Shown here: in pieces, positions 20,265 to 27,084 of the stretch
Layout: every line of letters starts with the position of its first letter
How positions within the stretch are numbered: the stretch's first letter is position 1
IMG/VR virus record: IMGVR_UViG_3300042868_004570
Span: 1 to 28,451 of that record
Strand: one strand, 5' to 3'
Origin: a virus
Length of the DNA stretch: 28,451 bases
Made by a program: the position numbers and the translations under genes
Notes under the pieces: model-generated
The model's input: only the letters and a program-made list of their open reading frames with translations
What the model was told of the DNA's origin: nothing
The model's database searches: none

Positions 20265-21940
20265 CAAGCTCTCCCGAACGCGCCGCGCGAGTAATCGTCG
20301 TAGATGGTAGCCCGAGCTAGTTCGACTGCTCGGCGGGTGTTGGCCTCGAGGATGGCCGGCAGTGCTTTCACGAGGTCAGCGGTTGCGCCCCGAGCATCGA
20401 CATTATAGACCGGCGCGACCGTTACTCCACCGCCCATTCGATTGTTCGGCACAATCGAGCCACCGGAGCTCGGCACGAACATCTCAGGCCCGCGTTCGCC
20501 GACCATGTAGGCTCGGTTGCCCATGACTGGGCCGCCGTTAGCCTTTCCCATGCCCGCAAGCAGAGCGCTGCCGATTTGGCCAAAGCCGCCACTAAGCCCA
20601 CTCATCCAAGTGAAAAACTGTTTCAGCAGCATTGCCGATGCTACTTCGGCAATCATTCTGCGAATTGTATTTATGAAGCCTTTCAGCATGCCGCCAAGGC
20701 CGCCCTTGAACGGGTCGAACAGAAACTGCGCGAAAGAGTCTTGAATGTTTCGCGCGGCCTGTGCGCCCAGTTCGCCGAGCATACCTAGGCTAGCTTCCTG
20801 CTCCTTCGTCCACGCCCGCCACTCGTCGGCAGATTCCCGACGAACTTCCATTTCGGCCTCGATGCCGCGAATGGTCATGTCGGCATAATTCTCGGTCTGA
20901 CCGTTCAGCCATTCGGCGAATTGGCGCTCGTCTTGGTTGAGCTTGTCTTGCAGGTCGCCGGCTTCTTTAGCCGTGGCAAGTTGGCGCTTTCGCGATTCCT
21001 CCTCGCCAGCAAGGTCGCGCAGCCTTCCAGTCGGTGCCGGGGCTGGGCGAGCTCGATTTATGGTCCCACGAGTCGAACCGGAGGCAGCGTCTGCGCCCAT
21101 GCCCGTGAGAGCCGCGCCCATCTCGGCGAGTGACACGCCGGAAAGATTCCGCAGGAACTGCTCGAGAAACGGGCGCTCCAGCTGCTTTTGAATAACATCG
21201 AGCGCACGAATGATAGTCGGCGCGGAACGGCCCAGCAGGTTTGTGGCGAAGGCGTCCCATTTCTTGGAAAGCAGGTCGGCTTGGTCGCCGAGCTTGCGAA
21301 CCTTGTCGTTCGCCTCGCCGGAGATTACTACGCCAAGCTCCTTGGCTGCTTCCTTGGCCTTTGTAATGCCCTCTGCGCCCTGCGAGAACAGGGGAGCGAG
21401 CTCTGCACCGGAGCGCCCGAAAACGTCGACCAGCGCCTTCGTGCGGTCTGTTTCGCTGCCCAGTTCGCTGACGCGCTGGGCGACCAACATAAACAGGTCT
21501 TCAGACTTGGTGGCCTTTACGGTCTCCATCGAGATTCCAAGCTGAAGGAAGGCGTCCTTTGCGGCCTTGTTGCCGCTGCCAGCTTCGGCGATGGTGCGAT
21601 TAAATTTTGTCAGCGAGGATTGGAGAGTGCCGAACTCGACATCGGCCTGTTCGGCCGCGAACCGGAGCGCGGAGATTTCCTCGATTGTCAGCCCGGTTTG
21701 CTCGGCGGTCTTGCCCATCGAGTCGGCCAGTTCAATGGTCGAACTGACGAACCGCTGAATGCCAGAAATGGCCGTGGACACGCCCAAAGAAATGCCCAGT
21801 GCGCCGGCCATGCTCTTCAGCGAGCCGCTGAGAGACTGCGCCTCCTTCTGCATCCCGCGAAGATTGCGCTCGACGGAGCGAAGGCCTGCCGTGGTCGCGT
21901 CTTGGGCAGTGATGATTACCTTCGCGCTTGTGTCTGCCAC
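20264..21940 (-). CDS. Tail tape measure protein
   Basis: A 558-residue protein from GTG 21940 (AGGAG upstream). It has the usual layout: an N-terminal coiled coil (AQDATTAGLRSVERNLRGM), a Leu/Ala-rich helical body with LTIEEISALRFAAEQ and VFGRSGAELAPLF, a hydrophobic region (about 425-480, LKGFINTIRRMIAEVASAML), and the C-terminal GGPVMGNRAYMVGERGPEMFVPSS signature of tape measures. It sets tail length and helps DNA pass into the host. At about 0.15 nm per residue it predicts a tail of roughly 80 nm. Its start lies inside the frameshifted chaperone extension. Confidence 0.92.
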   Translation of the reverse strand: MADTSAKVIITAQDATTAGLRSVERNLRGMQKEAQSLSGSLKSMAGALGISLGVSTAISGIQRFVSSTIELADSMGKTAEQTGLTIEEISALRFAAEQADVEFGTLQSSLTKFNRTIAEAGSGNKAAKDAFLQLGISMETVKATKSEDLFMLVAQRVSELGSETDRTKALVDVFGRSGAELAPLFSQGAEGITKAKEAAKELGVVISGEANDKVRKLGDQADLLSKKWDAFATNLLGRSAPTIIRALDVIQKQLERPFLEQFLRNLSGVSLAEMGAALTGMGADAASGSTRGTINRARPAPAPTGRLRDLAGEEESRKRQLATAKEAGDLQDKLNQDERQFAEWLNGQTENYADMTIRGIEAEMEVRRESADEWRAWTKEQEASLGMLGELGAQAARNIQDSFAQFLFDPFKGGLGGMLKGFINTIRRMIAEVASAMLLKQFFTWMSGLSGGFGQIGSALLAGMGKANGGPVMGNRAYMVGERGPEMFVPSSGGSIVPNNRMGGGVTVAPVYNVDARGATADLVKALPAILEANTRRAVELARATIYDDYSRGAFGRA

Positions 21941-22442
21941 TTTCGCTCCTGTTCGTCGCTTTCCAGTTTCAGCGTCGCCATGAGATAGGCGAAGTCGCTT
22001 TCCGGCATATCAAAAACTTGCTGGGGCAGGATGTGCAGCCGTAATGCCATTGCATAGATGCAACGCAGCTCCACATCCTGAGTTAGTTTTTTTCGGCGTC
22101 CTCGACAGAAACTGACGCCGTATTCATGGCGCTGACGATGCGCGACATGATTTCCGGGTCATATTCCGTCATTAGCTCGCGCTTTTCCGGCATCGCGAAT
22201 AGGCGCTTGGCGCCAGCATCACGCGCCCGAACGATGAGCGTCACCGCCATCGCCTCGAGGTCGAGCACCGTGTGGCCGTCCTCCTGCCGAGCCAGCAGGA
22301 AGATTTCCCGGCGCTCCTGCAAGGTCATGTCGGGCCAGTACCAGATGCTGGTATTCCATTCAGGGACCGGAATCTCGACCAGCGTTTCGGGCGAACGGCG
22401 AGCCTTAAACGTCGCCTTCGCCTGTTCTTTCCAGTGACTCAT
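21916..22442 (-). CDS. Tail assembly chaperone, -1 frameshift product (gpGT-like)
   Basis: Joining 22442-22086 to 21916-22086 by a -1 shift gives a 175-residue fusion: the 119-residue chaperone plus 56 residues (LTQDVELRCIYAMALRLH through ERKWQTQARR) ending at TAA 21918-21916. The shift site is A AAA AAC at 22092-22086. In lambda-type phages the minor fusion (gpGT) binds the tape measure and tail tube. The extension overlaps the tape measure start by 25 bases, as in other siphoviruses. An inverted repeat (22050-22063) about 22 bases downstream could stimulate slippage. Confidence 0.8.
22083..22442 (-). CDS. Tail assembly chaperone (gpG-like)
   Basis: A 119-residue protein starting MSHWKEQAKATFKARRSPETLVEIP and ending EDAEKN, the unshifted product. 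The length, position between tail tube and tape measure, and ending on a slippery heptamer identify it as the gpG-type chaperone that keeps the tape measure soluble during tail assembly. The ATG overlaps the tail tube stop (ATGA). The primary sequence alone would not place it firmly. Confidence 0.8.
   Translation of the reverse strand: MSHWKEQAKATFKARRSPETLVEIPVPEWNTSIWYWPDMTLQERREIFLLARQEDGHTVLDLEAMAVTLIVRARDAGAKRLFAMPEKRELMTEYDPEIMSRIVSAMNTASVSVEDAEKN
22086..22092 (-). promoter_or_regulatory. Programmed -1 frameshift site, A AAA AAC
   Basis: On the minus strand the codons GAA AAA AAC TAA contain the heptamer A_AAA_AAC in the correct zero-frame phase, one codon before the stop. Seven consecutive A lie at 22093-22087. 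A -1 shift opens 56 more codons. Confidence 0.85.
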
Positions 22443-22831
22443 GCGGTGCCTGTTGTCAGGACGCCGTTACCCACGAAGGAAAAGGCGATTTCCGTCACCG
22501 CCCCACGCGCCACAGTGCGGGTAATTTCAGTTACCAAAACGTCGCCGTAGTAGTAAACATCGCCCGTGGTCACGCCTTCGGGGTACAGCTTCAGCGCCAC
22601 GTTCGCGTTCGGAGCGATGGCCACCTGCCCGGTGGTGTCGGTCTCGTCCCAGTAAGCCGAGACGGAGCCGGACCAGCTCGTGATGGCCGTCGTGCTGTAG
22701 GTCTTGGCGGTATCGCCGAGGGTCGTGTCCTCGGCGTACTCGGCGGTGGCCGTGAAGTTAAAGCCAGTGACCTCGGCGACAGTATTCGCGCCGACCTTCA
22801 CCAGCCCTTCGGTGCCGTGATGATTTGCCAT
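22439..22831 (-). CDS. Major tail tube protein, copy 2
   Basis: A 130-residue beta-rich protein starting MANHHGTEGLVKVG, with a conserved TVARGAVTEIAFSFVGNG near the C-terminus. By hand alignment it is about 77% identical over its whole length, without gaps, to the gene just upstream (22841-23233). Its position (after the tail terminator, before the chaperone) and length match lambda-like tail tube proteins. AAGGAAG precedes the ATG. Differences concentrate in the middle (residues about 64-97). Confidence 0.78.
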   Translation of the reverse strand: MANHHGTEGLVKVGANTVAEVTGFNFTATAEYAEDTTLGDTAKTYSTTAITSWSGSVSAYWDETDTTGQVAIAPNANVALKLYPEGVTTGDVYYYGDVLVTEITRTVARGAVTEIAFSFVGNGVLTTGTA

Positions 22832-22840
22832 TTTTCTTCC

Positions 22841-23233
22841 TTAGACGGTGGTGGTGGACAGCGCGCCGTTGCCGACGAACGAGAAGCTGATTTCCGTCAC
22901 AGCGCCGCGAGCTACCGTGCGGGTGATTTCCGTCACGAGAGCGTTGCCGCTGTAGTAGGTGTCAGCCGAGGCGTAGCCTTCGGGGCAGAGCTTCAGGACC
23001 ACGTTCGAGCCGGTCGTGAGCGCCAGCTGGCCGTTAGTGTCGAGCTCGTCCCAGTAGGCGGTGACGCTGCCGGACCACGAGGTGATGGCCGCCGTGTTGT
23101 ACGTCTTCGCCGTGTCGGCGAGCGTGGTGTCCTCCGCGTATTCCGCGGTTAGGGTGAAGTTAAAGCCCGTGACCTCGCCCACCGTGTTGGTGCCGACTTT
23201 CACAAGCCCTTCAGTTCCGTGATGATTCGCCAT
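22841..23233 (-). CDS. Major tail tube protein, copy 1
   Basis: A 130-residue protein with the same MANHHGTEGLVKVG start and the ALVTEITRTVARGAVTEIS segment as the following gene. Either both are tube subunits (the tube may be mixed) or one has become a specialised end or decoration subunit. CAGGAG lies just upstream of the ATG; the two genes are separated by nine bases. It includes one Cys (KLCPEG) where the other copy has Tyr. Confidence 0.78.
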   Translation of the reverse strand: MANHHGTEGLVKVGTNTVGEVTGFNFTLTAEYAEDTTLADTAKTYNTAAITSWSGSVTAYWDELDTNGQLALTTGSNVVLKLCPEGYASADTYYSGNALVTEITRTVARGAVTEISFSFVGNGALSTTTV

Positions 23234-23245
23234 TTCTGCTCCTGG

Positions 23246-23683
23246 TCAAACTGCGGTGGAGACGGAGTTTTCTACCGTCCGATACATAACGATGAATTCG
23301 AGACGCGCCGAGCCAATCGGAGCATCTCCGTCGAATGAATGCGTAATCGCCGTGGAGGCAAGGAAAACGTCATCAGCCAGCCCGTTTACGGTCTGGTCAT
23401 TTGCGATGGCCTGTTCAGCCAGAACGCACAGGTCGTCGAGCGCGTCGTCGAGGTTCGAGACGGCTCGCGTGACCAGCTCGACGATTAGCGTCAGTGACCG
23501 TTCCTGCTTTCGCGGATAGGTCAGCGTTGAGTTAGTAACGGCCTCCGTTAGCGTGTAAATCAAAGCTGCCGTGCTGCCCGGCGGCAGTGGGTGAACTCGC
23601 GACTGGGTAATGGTGGTGGCCACCGCAGCAGTCGTGAGCACCGAGCCGATACGCTCGCGGATTTGCTGGCGAACGTGTGCCAT
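23246..23683 (-). CDS. Tail terminator protein (gpU-like)
   Basis: A 145-residue protein starting MAHVRQQIRERIGSVLT. It has a mixed alpha/beta layout (QERSLTLIVELVTRA, then LDDALDDLCVLAEQAI, then RLEFIVMYRT) that matches lambda gpU-type tail completion proteins, which cap the tube at the head end. The ATG overlaps the preceding TAA (TAATG). It lies immediately before the tail tube genes, as in lambda-like phages. The identification rests on pattern and synteny. Confidence 0.7.
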   Translation of the reverse strand: MAHVRQQIRERIGSVLTTAAVATTITQSRVHPLPPGSTAALIYTLTEAVTNSTLTYPRKQERSLTLIVELVTRAVSNLDDALDDLCVLAEQAIANDQTVNGLADDVFLASTAITHSFDGDAPIGSARLEFIVMYRTVENSVSTAV

Positions 23684-23994
23684 TAGGTCTGCGCCTCAAG
23701 CCGCAGCTTCGAGACGCCAGTGCCGTCCGGCTGGAACTCCCGAATGGTGTAATACACCGCATTCACCGTCAGGCGGTCGCCGACCGTGTAGCCGGTAGGC
23801 AGGTCTGCCGTCTGGCAGTAGAAGACCGGCTCTACCGAATCGTATGGAACCTCGGCCACTTCGACCTGCACGAACTCGTTGTCAAAGATGCCGTTAACCG
23901 TCGAATTCGTCGTGACACGCCGATAGGTTGCAGCCGTGCCGAAGTCGGCCACGGCAAAAAACACCGCTCGGTCTGTGGCGCTCTCAACGGCCAC
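23683..23994 (-). CDS. Head-tail joining protein (gpFII-like)
   Basis: A 103-residue, mostly beta protein from a GTG at 23994. The VNGIFDNEFVQVEVAEVPYDSVEPVF segment and DRLTVNAVYYTIREFQPDGTG ending resemble lambda gpFII-type head-tail connectors that bind between the capsid portal complex and the tail. The position between the head genes and the gpU-like gene agrees. The first 11 bases overlap the preceding gene. Confidence 0.68.
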   Translation of the reverse strand: MAVESATDRAVFFAVADFGTAATYRRVTTNSTVNGIFDNEFVQVEVAEVPYDSVEPVFYCQTADLPTGYTVGDRLTVNAVYYTIREFQPDGTGVSKLRLEAQT

Positions 23995-24205
23995 GGGTGC
24001 GGAGCTTCTGCTTCAGCGGGGCATCGTTAGGGGGTAACGCCGGCGCGGCTTCTACGGGCGCTGGCTGCGGCATCTGCCACGGCAAAGCGCGACCCATGCC
24101 GAGCAGCTCGTTTGCCACCTCGTCCGACACCTCGACCACTTGGCCGATGTCGTGATGTTCGCCGCCGAGCCTAATTGCTCGGGTCAGTTGGATTTTTCGT
24201 GCCAT
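23984..24205 (-). CDS. Small head-region protein of unknown function
   Basis: A 73-residue protein, MARKIQLTRAIRLGGEHHD..., with an N-terminal beta-type segment (about 1-40, HDIGQVVEVSDEVANELLG) and a Pro/Ala-rich, then basic tail. Short proteins like this occur between capsid and connector genes in related phages, sometimes as head completion or accessory factors. It overlaps its neighbours on both sides. The function is not shown by the sequence. Confidence 0.55.
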   Translation of the reverse strand: MARKIQLTRAIRLGGEHHDIGQVVEVSDEVANELLGMGRALPWQMPQPAPVEAAPALPPNDAPLKQKLRTRGR

Positions 24206-24699
24206 AGCTTGTTTAGTTCCTTGTCAGTAAAGCGGACGCGCTCGGGGCGCTCCATCTGGTCGCGGACAGTTAGCCAGGGCGTGCAGTCCTGTCCCTGAAC
24301 GCCGTGGCGCTCAAGCGAGTGCCAATAGCGTCTGTCGGCTTGGTAGGCATCGCAGCCCATCACTACGATTTCCTCGAATCCGAGGAAACCGGCGCACCAT
24401 GTGGCCATCGGCCCGGAAAGGCCGACGTTGGGACAGGTGCTTGTAAAAAGTACGTCTGAACGCTCGCGGATTACCGCGTAAGGCGTGATGACGTTTACCG
24501 AGTACTGCTGCACGACGTACCACACGCGGGGGTCGGCGAAAAAACAGTAATCGAGTGGGAGAATGAGGGCGTGTTGGTTTAGGCCAATCAGCCGGCATTC
24601 GTCCGGAATCGTGAGCAGGTCGCGGGGGAGAGAAGGCGCACCGCCAAGGATGCAGACCGTCTCTCCCGCGTGACGGTTTGGAAAGGCTTCCAGTTCCAT
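24184..24699 (-). CDS. DUF115/MptE-like Rossmann protein, possible glycan-related enzyme
   Basis: A 171-residue protein from ATG 24699. VCILGGAPSLPRDLL (15-29) is a nucleotide-binding-like Gly-rich turn, followed by GLNQHALILPLDYCFFADP (39-57), LSGPMATWCAGFLGF (94-108) and IVVMGCDAYQADRRYW (111-126). This order resembles the DUF115/MptE-like and sialyltransferase-like group, whose members act on carbohydrates or pterins. It lies between the capsid and connector genes, an accessory position. The enzyme activity is not proven; it may work with the FkbM and glycosyltransferase genes. Confidence 0.55.
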   Translation of the reverse strand: MELEAFPNRHAGETVCILGGAPSLPRDLLTIPDECRLIGLNQHALILPLDYCFFADPRVWYVVQQYSVNVITPYAVIRERSDVLFTSTCPNVGLSGPMATWCAGFLGFEEIVVMGCDAYQADRRYWHSLERHGVQGQDCTPWLTVRDQMERPERVRFTDKELNKLWHEKSN

Positions 24700-24711
24700 A
24701 AGCAAGGGACC

Positions 24712-24733
24712 GGGGCGGTTTTAACACCGCCCC
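24712..24733. other. GC-rich hairpin after the capsid gene
   Basis: GGGGCGGT (24712-24719) and ACCGCCCC (24726-24733) form a perfect 8-bp stem with a 6-base loop in the gap between capsid stop and the next start. No T run follows on the minus strand, so it is more likely an attenuator or mRNA-stabilising hairpin than a full terminator. Confidence 0.6.
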
Positions 24734-24744
24734 AGCCCAGCGCC

Positions 24745-27084
24745 TTAGGTCGTGGTGTAGTCCGAGACCACGGCGAACGATTCGGCGTGACGGACGGCGA
24801 TATCGCAGTCCATGAGCGTCCGAATACGCAGCGTGCCGGCAGCGCCGCCGGTGTACGGGTCAACGAGAACGTCCAGCCCGCCCCAGTAGCCCACGAGCAG
24901 CTCCGAGAAGTTGCCGAAGAACATCGCCGAGCAGACGCCCGAAGACGAACCCTTGGTCAGCGCGGAGCTGATTTGCTGGGTCGCTTCGAAACGGTAGCCG
25001 TTGAGGTTCGACGGGTCCTGCAGGATGAAGTTGCCTTCGACGCCCGAAGACTGCTTGGCAGTCGTCATCAGCTTGGCCTTCACCTTCGGGTTCGTCACGT
25101 AGGCGAGGCTGCCGGCCAGCGCGTTGTCGATTTCGACTTCGCGCATGAGGTTGACAACCGACGCCCAAGTCGGAGCGCCGCCGTTCGTGCCGATGGCCAC
25201 CGAGCCAATGCCAGACTGGCCGATGATGCCCAGCGGCTGACCGTTGGTGCCGGTGCCGTGGAATGCAGCAGCGTCCACCGCGATGGCCAGAACCGTGGCG
25301 AGGTCCGAACGAACCAGCGCTTCCACGCTGGGGTCAGACTGCACCACAAGGCGACGGCTCATGTCGGTGAACGTGCCAACGAACTTCGGCGACATCGTGA
25401 CCTGAGCGAACGTGTGGTTTGACTCAGTGAACGAGCTGTTTTCCGACACCCAGTAGGCGGTAGCAGCGCCCGACTGACGCGGAATGGCGACGTTGCCACG
25501 GAGGCCGGAGAGAACCGACGCGCCGAGCTGATTGACCACCATGCGGTTACGAAGAATCTCGATGAACGAGCCACCGAGGAAGTCCGTACCCACGAGGTTG
25601 CCGCCAGCCGAAGCCGTGCCTTGCGTCAAGTCACGCTGCTGGATGTCCATCGGCATGAAGAAGCCGCGAGCTTCACGGCCCAGACGGGACGCAACAGCCT
25701 GTGAGGCTTCACGCTCCAGACCAGCCTTCGCCCAGTTGCCTTCGGCAGCGGCAGCGATTGCGCGGGTCAGGGAGTACTGCGAGCCTTCGCGAGCGCTCAT
25801 ACCGATGGTGTCGGCGCTTTCCTCGATGGGCTTGTTGCCCACCTTGTCCAGCAGTAGACCACGGAAGGCATCGAGGCTCACGCCGTCGTGGATGGCCTTC
25901 TCAGCAACAGCACGCTGGCTGTGACGGGTGCCGAGTTCGAGGATGGAGGAAACGCGGCTGCGCTCCTCGCGGGCTGCATCGGCGGCAGCGTTCGACAGTT
26001 CAATGCTCATCTTCAGGTCCTTTGACGCAGGCGCGTCGTTGATTTCAAAAGAACGACCGACGCCCACCCGAGCGTCTGCCGGAATCGACACGGACGAGAT
26101 TTCAAGCGGAGTCCAGCGAACCGCACGATAGGTGTCAGCCTTACCGCGGTCGCCTTTCTGCACCATCCACTCGTCCACGACGTAGCCGACAGAAACATTC
26201 GTGCGAATGCCGTCAGCAACGTCTTGCAGGATTTCTTGAGCCCGTGCGCTTCTTCCGAAACGCACCCGCGCCCGCGCCATGCGGTCTGCGCCCATTGCCA
26301 CCTGCTCAACTACACCGACCACATCGGTCGGGTCGTGGTCCACCAGCAGCGGAGCCCGTCCGCTGTTAATGAATTCCATTTGCATTGCACCCTGACTGTG
26401 GTCGAGGATTTCAATGCCGTAACCGCGCTCGACCGGGGCTTCTGACGAGAACGCCAGCTCCACCGTGCGACCGTCCATGTCCACGCCGCGAGCGTCCAGC
26501 ACAGCCGAGCGCATCTGGCGTTGGCCAATGGGAGCCTTGCGGGCGCTGGGGTCAGCCAAAGCCGCGAGTACTGCCGCAAACTCGGCAGCATTCGGAGCTT
26601 CGATTTCCACCGACACCTCGGGCGCTTCCGGTGCTTCAGCCGGCGCGGCCATCTCCGGTGCTTCGGGCGCTTCCGACTCCATCATTTCGCCCTTGGCGAA
26701 CGTGACCACATAGCCAGCGTCCGTTTCCTCGACCGCCAGAATGTGGCGCTTTTCCAATTCCATGCTTCTGTCTCCTTCGTGTTCTTGAATGCGAGCGTTC
26801 GCCCACGAGCGACCTACATCGCCGCCCCATAACGCCCAGGCAATGCGCCCAGCTGACGGGTAGCCGTCATCGCCGGGGCTCCAGCCTTGGCCCTGTTTGT
26901 CCACTTCATGCCGGGCGAAGTAGCTCACCATCCGCTGGATGGTCTCCACCGATAGCATCCGGCGATTGCTGATATCCCGAGCCCGTGCCACGCCAATTTC
27001 AGTACCACCGCGCCCGAATTCCTGCCGCCAGTCGAGCCCACGCTGGGCCTCTGTGGCCATTTCCTCGGTCGGGCGGTACGGCAT
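24745..27084 (-). CDS. Prohead protease-major capsid protein fusion (HK97 type)
   Basis: One 779-residue frame from the ATG at 27084, which overlaps the portal stop (TAATG). Residues 1-107 carry a domain found before prohead proteases (MATEAQRGLDW, ending in GRIAWALWGGDVGRSWANA). Residues about 108-358 form an HK97/U35-like protease with LLVDHDPTD (His250), NVSVGYVV (Ser298) and LEISSVSIPAD (327-336). Residues about 359-779 are an HK97 capsid protein: coiled delta-type region, then GNLVGTDFLGGSFIEIL. Internal ATGs with good ribosome sites at 26763 and 26010 could give separate protease and capsid. In-frame bases upstream of 27084 are portal shadow. Confidence 0.85.
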   Translation of the reverse strand: MPYRPTEEMATEAQRGLDWRQEFGRGGTEIGVARARDISNRRMLSVETIQRMVSYFARHEVDKQGQGWSPGDDGYPSAGRIAWALWGGDVGRSWANARIQEHEGDRSMELEKRHILAVEETDAGYVVTFAKGEMMESEAPEAPEMAAPAEAPEAPEVSVEIEAPNAAEFAAVLAALADPSARKAPIGQRQMRSAVLDARGVDMDGRTVELAFSSEAPVERGYGIEILDHSQGAMQMEFINSGRAPLLVDHDPTDVVGVVEQVAMGADRMARARVRFGRSARAQEILQDVADGIRTNVSVGYVVDEWMVQKGDRGKADTYRAVRWTPLEISSVSIPADARVGVGRSFEINDAPASKDLKMSIELSNAAADAAREERSRVSSILELGTRHSQRAVAEKAIHDGVSLDAFRGLLLDKVGNKPIEESADTIGMSAREGSQYSLTRAIAAAAEGNWAKAGLEREASQAVASRLGREARGFFMPMDIQQRDLTQGTASAGGNLVGTDFLGGSFIEILRNRMVVNQLGASVLSGLRGNVAIPRQSGAATAYWVSENSSFTESNHTFAQVTMSPKFVGTFTDMSRRLVVQSDPSVEALVRSDLATVLAIAVDAAAFHGTGTNGQPLGIIGQSGIGSVAIGTNGGAPTWASVVNLMREVEIDNALAGSLAYVTNPKVKAKLMTTAKQSSGVEGNFILQDPSNLNGYRFEATQQISSALTKGSSSGVCSAMFFGNFSELLVGYWGGLDVLVDPYTGGAAGTLRIRTLMDCDIAVRHAESFAVVSDYTTT

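Noticed and set aside
21188-21988. 266-codon plus-strand ORF opposite the tape measure gene
   Set aside because: It is the complement of the tape measure coding sequence, without a domain, and lies against operon direction.
24670-25422. 250-codon plus-strand ORF opposite the capsid gene
   Set aside because: Arg/Val-rich composition typical of the antisense of a high-GC gene; the capsid frame on the other strand is clearly real.
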